NCBI GenBank assembly: GCA_965237405.1
Contig: OZ250139.1
Location: 1-64,000 of the forward strand
Direction: 5' to 3'
DNA from: CAUZIB01 sp963663925
GTDB taxonomy: Bacteria > Acidobacteriota > Vicinamibacteria > Vicinamibacterales > UBA8438
Length of the DNA stretch: 64,000 nt
Positions within the stretch are counted from its first letter, which is position 1. Each line of letters begins with the position of its first letter. Below the pieces are notes generated by a model, which ran no database searches, had not been told where the DNA came from, and saw nothing but the letters and a program-made list of their open reading frames with translations. The position numbers and the translations under genes are program-made. This document shows positions 18,237 through 28,512 of this stretch, piece after piece.

Positions 18237-19232
18237 ATGCAGTACGTCAATCTTGGCCGAAGCGGACTGCGCGTGTCCCGTATTTGCCTGGGCACTATGA
18301 GCTTCGGGTCGAAGGCGTGGCGCGAGTGGGTGTTGTCGGAAGACGAAGCCCGGCCGTTCTTCGAGCGAGCCATTGAGGCAGGAATTAACTTTTTTGACAC
18401 GGCCGACATGTATTCGATCGGCCTCAGTGAGGAGATTGTGGGCCGTGCGATCGGCGATGCGGCGCCCCGCGACCAGGTCGTTATCGCGACGAAGGCGTAC
18501 TTCCCGATGGGTGACGGACCGAACGACCGAGGCTTGTCGCGCAAGCACTTGCTCGATGCCATCGATGCGTCTTTGCGTCGCCTCGGTACCGACTATATCG
18601 ATCTGTACCAGATTCACCGGTTCGATCCACATACGCCTATCGACGAGACACTTGAAACACTGAATGACATTGTGCGCGCTGGGAAAACTCGATACATCGG
18701 CGCGTCGAGTATGTACGCTTGGCAGTTTGCGCAGATGCTGCAGTTATCAGAACAGCGTGGGTGGGCTCGTTTTGTATCGATGCAGAACCACTACAACCTG
18801 ATTTATCGAGAAGAGGAGCGAGAGATGCTCCCGCTCTGTCGTGCTGAGGGTATTGGGATAATTCCGTGGAGTCCGCTCGCACGTGGGTTCTTGGCCGGAA
18901 ACCGTAATCGACCGTCGGCGCCAACCGATGCGAAGGACGGCGCTTCGCTGCGTGCGAAAACCGACGATTACGCGCACGACCTCTACTACGGCAAGGCTGA
19001 CTTTCGTGTCGTTGATCGCGTTATTGAGATAGCGCGTAACCGAGGTGCGACAGCAGCCCAGATCGCGTTGGCATGGATGTTATGCCGACCTGGCGTTACC
19101 TCGCCAATCATCGGTGCGACGAAAATTGAGCATCTCGACGCCGCTGTCTCGGCTCTCGATATCACGTTGGATACTGACGAATGCGCATCACTTGAAGAGC
19201 CGTACGTGCCGCATCCGGTCCTTGGACACTAA
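18237..19232 (+). CDS. Aldo/keto reductase
   Basis: The 331-residue (alpha/beta)8 NADPH oxidoreductase belongs to the AKR family, close to the YajO/Tas-like group. The catalytic tetrad is visible: Asp and Tyr in FFDTADMYS, Lys in VIATKAYFP and His in YQIHRFDP. The cofactor-binding end has PIIGATKIEHLDAA. It would reduce aldehydes or ketones, or glycosides; the substrate cannot be predicted. ATG at 18237 is taken because the family starts with MQYVNLGRSGLRVS; an upstream in-frame ATG at 18207 is not needed. Confidence 0.92.
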   Translation: MQYVNLGRSGLRVSRICLGTMSFGSKAWREWVLSEDEARPFFERAIEAGINFFDTADMYSIGLSEEIVGRAIGDAAPRDQVVIATKAYFPMGDGPNDRGLSRKHLLDAIDASLRRLGTDYIDLYQIHRFDPHTPIDETLETLNDIVRAGKTRYIGASSMYAWQFAQMLQLSEQRGWARFVSMQNHYNLIYREEEREMLPLCRAEGIGIIPWSPLARGFLAGNRNRPSAPTDAKDGASLRAKTDDYAHDLYYGKADFRVVDRVIEIARNRGATAAQIALAWMLCRPGVTSPIIGATKIEHLDAAVSALDITLDTDECASLEEPYVPHPVLGH

Positions 19233-19459
19233 TCACCGAAATCACTTGCGTGGGCGCGAGGCCATTGAGCACTGCATCTAAGGTTAGTGCTTCGATAAGC
19301 GTTCTCGATGAGAGTGTTCCCTTTTCGCGGGTCGCGAGCCCCACGACTTTTAAGGTATTGGTAAGCTTCGGCTTCGGATAGCTCGCGTGCCAGAAACAGG
19401 TTACGCGGAATGACTACTGAGGGATTGTCCGTAACCATAGTGGTGATAACCGGGGCCAC
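19229..19459 (-). pseudogene. Possible ANTAR-domain fragment
   Basis: The minus-strand frame contains ARELSEAEAYQYLKSRGA, which resembles the first two helices of ANTAR RNA-binding domains (LSE-x-EAY-x2-L). After this the match moves to another frame with TLIEALTLDAVLNGL, so an indel near 19330-19345 is likely. There is no receiver or other sensory domain upstream. ANTAR proteins often antiterminate nitrogen genes, and glnA lies just upstream on the same strand, but a regulatory link is speculation. It may equally be non-coding. The gap between the aldo/keto reductase and glnA holds nothing else recognisable. Confidence 0.25.
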
Positions 19460-19501
19460 GAGGTGTCTCGGTCTAGGCCTCGGTTATCTCCGGTAAGGTC
19501 T

Positions 19502-20938
19502 CTAGAGGTCGAAGTAGAGCGCGAACTCCCACGGGTGCGGTCGCAGGCGGATCGCGTTGACTTCGTTTTCCCGCTTGTAGGCGATCCAATTCTCTATGAC
19601 GTCCTTAGTGAAGACGTCGCCCTTGAGCAGAAAATCGTGGTCGGCCTCGAGTGAGTCGAGCACTTGCGACAAGTCGGCAGGTGTGCTCTCAATCTTCGCC
19701 AGATCCTCGGGCGGGAGGTCGTACAGGTCCTTGTCGAGCGGTCCCGGCGGCGTGAGTTTATTCTGGATGCCGTCAAGGCCGGCCATCAACATCGCGCTGA
19801 AGGCGAGGTAACCGTTGCATGTCGCATCCGGGAACCGGCACTCAATTCGCTTTGCCTTCTCGGTCATAGAGTAGGCTGGGATACGAACCGCCGCACTTCG
19901 GTTGCGCTGCGAGTAGATCAGATTGATGGGCGCCTCATAGCCCGGCACCAAGCGACGATACGAGTTTGTAGTTGGGTTCGTTAGTGCCAGTAGCGCTGGG
20001 GCATGCTTTAAAATGCCGCCGATGTAGTACAGCGCCGTCTGGCTGAGATTGGCGTAAGTGCCAGTTTCGAAGAACTGGTTCTTCTTGCCCTTCCAGACAC
20101 TCTGATGCACATGCATTCCCGATCCGTTGTCCTGGAAGATTGGTTTTGGCATCAGTGTGACCGTCTTGCCGTGGAGCCGACCGACGTTCTTGACGACGTA
20201 CTTGAACTTCAGTAGCTTGTCACCCATGTTGACGAGCGAGTCGAATCGCATGTCGATTTCGGCCTGCCCGGCAGTGCCGACCTCATGGTGGTGCACCTCG
20301 ACCTCGACACCGACCGATTCGAGCGTCAGCATCATCTCGGTCCGGATATCCTGCAGGCTGTCCATCGGTGGTACCGGGAAGTAACCCTCCTTGTACCGAG
20401 GCTTGTAGCCTATGTTGCGGGAGTTGCCAGCGCCGTCTGGGTTCTCGACGCGGCCGGTGTTCCAGAAGCCCTCCGATGAATCGATGTGATAGAAGCCCTC
20501 GTTATAGGTCTGACCGAACCGGACGTCATCGAAGATAAAGAATTCAGGCTCAGGTCCGAAGTAGGCTATGTCCCCGATGCCGGTCGACTTCAAATAGTCC
20601 TCGGCCTTTTGCGCGATGTTGCGCGGGTCACGCGAATACGCCTCGCCGGTAACTGGGTCCTTGACGTTACAGATGATCACGAGCGTCGGAGCCGCCATGA
20701 ACGGGTCGACAAATGCGGTCGACGGATCCGGGAAGAGCAGCATGTCGCTTTCTTGAATTTGCTGAAAACCCCGGATGCTCGATCCGTCGAACCCAACGCC
20801 TTCCTCGAACGCGTCCTCAGAGAATTCTCTGGTCGACATGGTGAAGTGCTGCCAGAGGCCGGGTAGATCGACGAATCGCAGGTCGACCGCCTGAATTCCC
20901 TTTTCCTTAATGAGTGCGATGACGTCTTTTGGGTGCAT
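19502..20938 (-). CDS. glnA: Glutamine synthetase, type I
   Basis: GlnA makes glutamine from glutamate, ammonia and ATP as a cytoplasmic dodecamer. The 478-residue protein begins with a beta-Grasp domain (AVDLRFVDLPGLWQHFTM). It has the metal and ATP sites in YFGPEPEFFIFDD, VHHHEVGTAGQAEID and NGSGMHVHQSVWKG, and the late motif RIPAYSMTEKAKRIE. The adenylylation site is present as Y406 in KDLYDLPPED, which fits control by GlnE. AGGAGG stands seven bases before the ATG. The gene lies downstream of glnD and the remains of glnB on the same strand, a compact nitrogen-control cluster. Confidence 0.97.
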   Translation of the reverse strand: MHPKDVIALIKEKGIQAVDLRFVDLPGLWQHFTMSTREFSEDAFEEGVGFDGSSIRGFQQIQESDMLLFPDPSTAFVDPFMAAPTLVIICNVKDPVTGEAYSRDPRNIAQKAEDYLKSTGIGDIAYFGPEPEFFIFDDVRFGQTYNEGFYHIDSSEGFWNTGRVENPDGAGNSRNIGYKPRYKEGYFPVPPMDSLQDIRTEMMLTLESVGVEVEVHHHEVGTAGQAEIDMRFDSLVNMGDKLLKFKYVVKNVGRLHGKTVTLMPKPIFQDNGSGMHVHQSVWKGKKNQFFETGTYANLSQTALYYIGGILKHAPALLALTNPTTNSYRRLVPGYEAPINLIYSQRNRSAAVRIPAYSMTEKAKRIECRFPDATCNGYLAFSAMLMAGLDGIQNKLTPPGPLDKDLYDLPPEDLAKIESTPADLSQVLDSLEADHDFLLKGDVFTKDVIENWIAYKRENEVNAIRLRPHPWEFALYFDL

Positions 20939-20986
20939 GCAATTTCCTCCTGAGCCGTTATTTTTATTTTAGTTCTAGATGTCCCG

Positions 20987-21307
20987 TTAGACCATGTTCT
21001 GCTCGCCGGTCCGAATAATCCGATCCTATCGCCTGGGATTACAAAGACTCGGCCGTTACCGATCTCACCGCGCTCATGATCGCATTAATGGCATCATCGA
21101 CGATATTATTGGGTACTACGATCTTGATTTCCATCTCTGGAAACAGGATGACCCCGTGTCACTTTCACGGTAGACAGCCGAGTGACTCTGCTGACGGTCA
21201 TATCCACGAACTTCGGTGACCGGCATTTCGAAGATGCTGTTCTTGGTCAGCGTATCTTTCACGTCGGCGACCTGAATGGGCCGACCAACGGCCTTAATGA
21301 GCTTCAT
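20987..21307 (-). pseudogene. glnB: PII signal-transduction protein, multiply frameshifted
   Basis: The first 50 codons are plainly PII: MKLIKAVGRPIQ, PVTEVRGYDRQQSHSAVYR (T-loop with the Tyr at position 46). The sequence then continues in another frame with VILFPEMEIKIVVPNNIVDD and AINAIMSA, in a third with GEIGNGRVFVIPGDRI, and in yet another with RTGEQNMV before TAA at 20987-20989. At least three indels separate these pieces, one of them a net loss of several codons around the T-to-C-loop junction. The start overlaps the end of glnD by 14 bases and glnA follows, so this was a glnD-glnB-glnA operon. The product cannot fold as PII. Confidence 0.85.
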
Positions 21308-23858
21308 TGCGTCGCAATTCCTGTTCGAGTTCGGTGCGAAGCACGTCGCATTCGCGAGCCGTCAACTTGACGCCATCCATGGTCAGGTGAAACACATCGA
21401 TTGCACGGTTACCTTCCGTCGAAATCAGCACAAGCTCGATTGCGCAGCCACGTCGAGAGATCACGCGACTGGTACGATAGAGTAAACCCCACGCATCTGG
21501 TGCCACAATCTCGGCGATGGTGAAGCGTTCCGAGTACGCATTGTCAATGTGAACCACGATGGGTATGTGGGTGGTCTTTCGCCGCGCCAGCCCCCTCACC
21601 TTGGGCTCCAGCATCCGGTCGATATCCTCTCGACCGGCCACAACCTTTTGGAGGCGACGCATGATCTCGTCACGACCGGACAGGTTCAGCTCCAGGAACC
21701 GCTCGACGTCCGTGAACTGGAAGATATCCACAGCCACGCCATGCCGGTTCGACATGCCCTGTCCCCGTAAGATTTCCATGCCGAAATAGGAAAGCACCCC
21801 GCAGATCTTCGTGTACAGCTTCGGTCGATCGACTGACACAACGGTCAATCCCCACACGGAGTCTTTGGGCTCGATCGAACAATGGGTGTCCGAGGATGCG
21901 AGATCACGTGCGAGCCGAATGTGCTCGTAGACGCGCGATGCTTCAACGGAGCGTAGGTATCGGCGGGGAAGGCCCTCGAGGAAGGACGTTACTTCGGATT
22001 CTGCAACATCATGCGGCTTCGTGGCGAGTAGTCCTTCGAGGTCGATCCGTTCCTCAATGACTTCGTCCCCGTACCCGAGTGTCAATTGGTTATAGGTGTC
22101 GACATAGAGCCGCCAGAGTAGCTCTTCCTTCCACAGAGTCATCACGTCGGGTCCGACAGCACCGACGTCACACAGGGTAAACACGCAAAGGAGCTTAAGC
22201 CGCTCTTCCGTGCCCACGAGCCGAGCGAATTGTTTGATCGTGTCGGGGTCGTCCGTGTCTCGGCGAAATGCGGCCACTGACATCTGCAGGTGATTCCGAA
22301 TGAGGAATTCCACGGTGGCGATGTCGGACTCAGGCATCTTAATGCGGCGTAGGGCGCCGAGTGCCATCCGTACGCCTTCTTCAGAATGGTTCAAGTTTGT
22401 CGACTTGCCCACGTCATGAAAGAGCAGGGCGATCACGAGAAGCTCGGGGGACGTGACCTCGTCCAGCAGTCCCCCGTAACGCCGGTGACTTCGACCTGTA
22501 GGCGTGCAGAGCGATTCCACGTTCTTGATCGTGAGCAGTGTGTGTTCGTCGACGGTATACTTGTGATAGAAGTCGCGAATCACAAGACAGTAGATTTTCT
22601 GGAACTCCGGGAACATCCGACCGAGTAATCCACTGTCGTGCATTTCAGACAGGCGGTCATAGAGTCCCGGCTTCGGACGTAGCACTCTTATCAGACGGTC
22701 GCGTTCCTTCAGGGTGGGAAAGAAGCGCTCGGGCGAGTATCGTTCGCCGTGGCGGTCGATGCAGGTGAGGACCTGCCGCGAGACCGCACACCCCCGATTG
22801 AGCGCTGCCTCGAACGCCCCGAGCCAGGTGCGCGGATGCAGCGACGCCCTGGTGGCGTCGGCGAAGGCGATCTCGTCTCCGCGTCGCACCAGGTTCTCAC
22901 CCACGACCTTCAGCTCAGGCAGCTTGGCCGAGTCGAGTGAACTCACTGCCGTCACCAGTGAGCGATTGATGATGCGCGCGTGATGGAAGTAGGTGCTCAT
23001 CAACGCTTCCACTTGAGGGCGCACGTCGTCAGCGGGCGTGCCGAATAAGGTGGCGGCCGTCTCCTGCAGCTCGTGTGACAGGACGTTGAGGTTACGGCCA
23101 CGTTCCAGGTGCAGGATCGACCGCAGCCGCAACATGAAGTCTTCGGCTTCCTCGAGTCGACCCGTATCGTAGGGGGGAACCGTTGAGGTTCCGGAGAGCG
23201 GACCGATCAGCTGGGCCGCAGTGACGTCGCGAAGGGTTCCTGGCGCGTCCTTGATGTCGGGCTCCAGCTGATACAGCGTATGGTTGAATTGGGTGTGCCG
23301 CTGTCGAGTGAGATCCCGCAGTGCCGAGAGTGTTGGCTCGGCCCACCGACTCCCCGGACGCAGGGCCGCATTAGTGAAGCGTCGAAACAGGTCGTGATCA
23401 CCGTCCACGAATCGTGCGTGACGAATCGCGATGAGATACGTGGGATTGTTGGTCTCGACCTTATCGACATCGGCCAGTTCTCGGACGTGGTGGCCGAGGT
23501 CCAGCTTGAGATCCCACAGCGGGTGCAGCGTTGCTTTGAGCATGCGTTCCTCGGCGGCGGCAACGGCCCCATCGAAGACGAAGAGTAGGTCCACGTCCGA
23601 GTGGAGACACATGTGCCTGCGGCCGTATCCGCCAATGGCGATGAGCGCTACACGCGTGTCGGTGTATTGTCGTGCGTCGGCGTATATTCTCCGAATGAGA
23701 CCGTCGAGTCGAGCGGTGTACTCTTTGAGCGCTCCGAGTCCTCCGCGGGCAAGGCGTGTTTCCGCGATGAGCTCGTTACGTGCGTCACGCAGGGCCCCCG
23801 CGAGCGACTGTTCAGTCAGGCTTGCGGTTGGTTCCGATGACCGAGGCTGAGGTGACAT
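21294..23858 (-). CDS. glnD: PII uridylyltransferase/uridylyl-removing enzyme
   Basis: GlnD senses glutamine and uridylylates or de-uridylylates PII. The 854 residues contain a nucleotidyltransferase core (ALIAIGGYGRRHMCLHSDVD), the GlnD linker, an HD phosphohydrolase domain (VIALLFHDVGKSTNLNHSEE) and two C-terminal ACT domains (GLTVVSVDRPKLYTKICGV; FTIAEIVAPDAWGLLYRTS). All catalytic features look intact. This is notable because the adjoining glnB is destroyed, so it must act on another PII (for example GlnK elsewhere) or has lost its main partner. Length is close to the E. coli enzyme (890). Confidence 0.95.
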   Translation of the reverse strand: MSPQPRSSEPTASLTEQSLAGALRDARNELIAETRLARGGLGALKEYTARLDGLIRRIYADARQYTDTRVALIAIGGYGRRHMCLHSDVDLLFVFDGAVAAAEERMLKATLHPLWDLKLDLGHHVRELADVDKVETNNPTYLIAIRHARFVDGDHDLFRRFTNAALRPGSRWAEPTLSALRDLTRQRHTQFNHTLYQLEPDIKDAPGTLRDVTAAQLIGPLSGTSTVPPYDTGRLEEAEDFMLRLRSILHLERGRNLNVLSHELQETAATLFGTPADDVRPQVEALMSTYFHHARIINRSLVTAVSSLDSAKLPELKVVGENLVRRGDEIAFADATRASLHPRTWLGAFEAALNRGCAVSRQVLTCIDRHGERYSPERFFPTLKERDRLIRVLRPKPGLYDRLSEMHDSGLLGRMFPEFQKIYCLVIRDFYHKYTVDEHTLLTIKNVESLCTPTGRSHRRYGGLLDEVTSPELLVIALLFHDVGKSTNLNHSEEGVRMALGALRRIKMPESDIATVEFLIRNHLQMSVAAFRRDTDDPDTIKQFARLVGTEERLKLLCVFTLCDVGAVGPDVMTLWKEELLWRLYVDTYNQLTLGYGDEVIEERIDLEGLLATKPHDVAESEVTSFLEGLPRRYLRSVEASRVYEHIRLARDLASSDTHCSIEPKDSVWGLTVVSVDRPKLYTKICGVLSYFGMEILRGQGMSNRHGVAVDIFQFTDVERFLELNLSGRDEIMRRLQKVVAGREDIDRMLEPKVRGLARRKTTHIPIVVHIDNAYSERFTIAEIVAPDAWGLLYRTSRVISRRGCAIELVLISTEGNRAIDVFHLTMDGVKLTARECDVLRTELEQELRRNEAH

Positions 23859-24113
23859 GATGATGCCAACACGACACGTTCACTCGGGGGCACGCTCGCT
23901 CGGCTCGAGAGGAACTAGCGGTCACCCCCAACCATTCGACGAGTCCAGCGGCCGCCGGAAACCACCCTCCAGTAGTACGCCGACGGATGCGGGCTGATAG
24001 CGGAAGCACGATGTCTGTTCGTCTGACTGTCCCGGACGAGAACCTGATCGACCGGTGCTACATCCAGCCCCGTGGCGTCCGTGCTAGGCCCGACCAGGTC
24101 ACGACAACGAGTC

Positions 24114-25031
24114 CTAGAAACCAATGTTCACACCGAGCACTCCGACCGCCAAGTAATCAGCTCCCTGGATGCCAGCGCTCTCACTAAGGAACTCGAGGTA
24201 ACTACCGAGTGTCAGGAGATGGAATTCACCTGACAGCTCCCAGTCGCCGTATCCCTCCGGCGTGTTGGGAATCGGGCACGAAATACTGCTACCGACGTCT
24301 AAATAGCCGAACGTATTGCTGAAGCTCGGTCCAAGCACCGGATCACCGTTCTCGTAGTAGTCGCTCATGCTGACCCCAAACGTCAAAGGGAAGCTCAGCG
24401 ATGCCGTTCCGTTCAGGAGGTTCATTGCCGGTTCGATCCCAGCTTCGAAATAGACACCCTCGCTGTCACCACCGTCGGCTTGGCCGTCAAGTTCGATGGC
24501 GAGAACGACGTGTGGATTCATCGCAAACGTTCCGAACAGCTCACTATCGTCCATGGCAAGGCTGATCGAGATCTCAGAGATAGTACCGAACGAAGTATTC
24601 GGGCTCATGTATGACCTGTATGTGATGCCAGCTTCCCAGTTGTCCAGGCCCAGGGTAACGCCGGTGAAGAAATCCGACTCATACCACGAGCGGACATGGG
24701 TGGCGGAACTGCCCTTACCAGATCCTGTTGGACCCGTATGCAGGCTGTTCCAGGTGCCCACTGTGAAATCAACACTGTGCAGCCCGTTGGCGGCCGGTTC
24801 GTGAAAGAGTTTCCACGTGAGGTCGCCGTACGGCTGGGCGATCAGGCCATCCTGTTCCCGCTTAATCCCGCGAAAAAAGTACGCGTTCGAGAAATCGAGG
24901 CCAATCTTCCCAGAGATATTGGCGTTGTTATTCTGGGCATGCGCGATGTCCGGAATGGCTCCATCCAGCATCAGGAGCACCACGGCACTCGTCAACCAGC
25001 GTGCACCGTATGTCCGATCGGTCTTCAACAT
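24114..25031 (-). CDS. Outer-membrane porin-like protein (TorF/Gcw_chp type)
   Basis: A 305-residue exported protein has a Sec signal peptide ending near AIPDIAHAQ. A beta-rich mature part follows with alternating aromatic strands (GLDFSNAYFFRGIKREQDGL, WEAGITYRSYMSP) and the terminal aromatic Phe typical of outer-membrane barrels (GVLGVNIGF). The pattern of a strand with NAYFFRG near the N terminus is characteristic of the TIGR02001/TorF putative porin group, often found near nitrogen genes. The solute is unknown. GGAGGG precedes the ATG. The 255 bases between it and glnD contain no recognisable gene. Confidence 0.72.
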   Translation of the reverse strand: MLKTDRTYGARWLTSAVVLLMLDGAIPDIAHAQNNNANISGKIGLDFSNAYFFRGIKREQDGLIAQPYGDLTWKLFHEPAANGLHSVDFTVGTWNSLHTGPTGSGKGSSATHVRSWYESDFFTGVTLGLDNWEAGITYRSYMSPNTSFGTISEISISLAMDDSELFGTFAMNPHVVLAIELDGQADGGDSEGVYFEAGIEPAMNLLNGTASLSFPLTFGVSMSDYYENGDPVLGPSFSNTFGYLDVGSSISCPIPNTPEGYGDWELSGEFHLLTLGSYLEFLSESAGIQGADYLAVGVLGVNIGF

Positions 25032-25480
25032 CTAACCCTCCGCAAAGGCAGAACCGTAGGTCGTTGCGACGCCAATAGCGTCCTCTCAACCGACGTATCT
25101 TATCAAGAATTCACACTTCTTCAGCGAAGCTCTCGGGGCCTGATGCTGCTCAAGACTGCCTACTTACCAAACTCGGTAGGGAGGGGAAGAGAGATACGCC
25201 CACGATGGCTCCGAACTGGAAGAAGTCGAAGGTGTTGCTTGCTCCAACCGTCTCGTAATGTCAGTTTCATCGGGTCAATCTCCACGCGGGTGTGGCGGGA
25301 GTGTCACGTAGTGTCACGAAGAGCAAGATTCGCGCGCACTTCCGTGCGCGAAGGTGGTCAACCACAAGTCGTCGCAAGCACTGAGGTCCCGGCTACTATG
25401 AGGGACCGCAGGCTTAACGTAAGGCTCCACAAGAATGTAATGGCGTTCTCCCTGGTCCATGTTTATGTGTCAGGCTACAA
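25032..25480. other. Intergenic region of 449 bases
   Basis: No coding signal is supported on either strand. Visible are a direct repeat GTGTCACG twice in tandem near 25299-25318 and a GC-rich hairpin CGCGCAC-TTCC-GTGCGCG near 25335-25352. On the minus strand the hairpin could end the transcript of the sigma54-activator gene, although no long T-tract follows. The promoter of the porin gene should also lie here. I could not find a convincing sigma54 -24/-12 element. Confidence 0.4.
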
Positions 25481-27022
<1,542 letters not shown>

Positions 27023-27034
27023 CTGGTCCGGTGG

Positions 27035-28480
27035 TCAGAGCGAGGCCGGGAGGTTCGAGGTGCCCATCAAGTACGCATCGATTCCCCGAGCCGCGCTTCG
27101 TCCCTCGGCTATCGCCCAGACGATGAGTGACTGCCCTCGCTGCATGTCGCCTGCGGTAAAGACTCCCGGTATCGACGTCATCCAATTTTCGTCCCGCCAT
27201 ACGTTGCTGCGGTCCGTCAGCGTGACGTCGAGCTCCGACAACAGACCTTCACGCTCCGGCCCCAAGAAGCCCATTGCCAACAACACAAGCTCCACCTCCA
27301 TCTCGAACTCACTGCCTGGAATCGGCTCGAAGGTGGAACGTCCGCCGTCACGACGCATCTCGATGTTGACCGCCCGGAGCGATCGCACGTTTCCTTCTTC
27401 GTCTCCTGAGAATCCTCGCGTTAAGACGGCGTAGATTCGATCACCGCCTTCTTCGTGGGCAGGTGAAACGCGAAAGATGTTGGGCCAGGTGGGCCAGGGA
27501 TTGCCAGCGTCGCGCTTGTCGGGCGGTTGGGGAAGCAGCTCGAACTGGGCCACCGCTCGCGCGCCCTGTCGGTGGGCCGTGCCCAGGCAGTCGGCACCCG
27601 TGTCGCCGCCGCCAATAATTACGACTCGCTTGCCAGATGCCGAGATCCGATCGACCGGAGAGACAATGTCGCCTTCAGAAACACGATTCTGCTGAGTTAA
27701 ATACTCCATCGCGAAGTGGATGCCGCCGAGCTCACGGCCCGAGACGTGAAGGTCACGGGGGCATCCTGCGCCGCCGGCTAGCAGCACGGCGTCGTGACTG
27801 ATCCTCAGTTCCTCAGCGGAGACGTCAATGCCAACGTTGACTCCCGTTCGGAACGCGATACCCTCGGCATCCATGATGCCCAAGCGCCTCGAGAGGAACT
27901 GCTTCTCCATCTTGAACTCGGGGATTCCATAGCGGAGTAATCCCCCGATCCGATCGGACTTTTCGAACACCGTCACGAGATGGCCCACACGGTTCAGCTG
28001 GTCGGCGGCAGCCAGCCCAGCCGGGCCAGAACCCACAACGGCCACGGTCTTACCTGATCGTGAAGCTGGTGGTTGCGCGTTAATCCAACCCTCGTCGAAT
28101 GCCCGTTCGACAATTGAGAGTTCGATCGATTTAATGGTGACGGCCTCGCTGTCGATCGCGAGTACGCACGATCCCTCGCACGGTGCTGGACACAGTCGTC
28201 CAGTCCATTCGGGAAAGTTGTTGGTCTTGTGGAGTCGATCGATTGCGGCGCGCCACTTTCCGCGGTACACGAGATCGTTCCAGTCAGGAATCAGGTTGCC
28301 AAGCGGACATCCTTCGTGGCAAAAGGGGATGCCGCAATCCATGCAGCGCGCGCCCTGATTCCGAAGGTCTGGAGTCGAGTACGGGAGGTATACCTCGCGC
28401 CAATCGTGGATACGTTGCTCCACCGGCCGCGTCGGTGCCTTTTGCCGATCAATTTCGATAAACCCCTTCAGGTTCCCCAT
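27035..28480 (-). CDS. gltD: Glutamate synthase small subunit
   Basis: GltD feeds electrons from NADPH to GltB. The 481-residue flavoprotein has the N-terminal iron-sulfur Cys cluster (RCMDCGIPFCHEGCPLGN), an FAD site VVGSGPAGLAAADQL, an NADPH site IIGGGDTGADCLG and the C-terminal FAD contact GVFTAGDMQRGQSL. It lies 32 bases after gltB, as usual for this operon, and is followed by the sigma54 activator gene. Confidence 0.96.
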   Translation of the reverse strand: MGNLKGFIEIDRQKAPTRPVEQRIHDWREVYLPYSTPDLRNQGARCMDCGIPFCHEGCPLGNLIPDWNDLVYRGKWRAAIDRLHKTNNFPEWTGRLCPAPCEGSCVLAIDSEAVTIKSIELSIVERAFDEGWINAQPPASRSGKTVAVVGSGPAGLAAADQLNRVGHLVTVFEKSDRIGGLLRYGIPEFKMEKQFLSRRLGIMDAEGIAFRTGVNVGIDVSAEELRISHDAVLLAGGAGCPRDLHVSGRELGGIHFAMEYLTQQNRVSEGDIVSPVDRISASGKRVVIIGGGDTGADCLGTAHRQGARAVAQFELLPQPPDKRDAGNPWPTWPNIFRVSPAHEEGGDRIYAVLTRGFSGDEEGNVRSLRAVNIEMRRDGGRSTFEPIPGSEFEMEVELVLLAMGFLGPEREGLLSELDVTLTDRSNVWRDENWMTSIPGVFTAGDMQRGQSLIVWAIAEGRSAARGIDAYLMGTSNLPASL

Positions 28481-28512
28481 ATTCTTTGTGTGGCTGACAC
28501 CTCGAAGAACGT

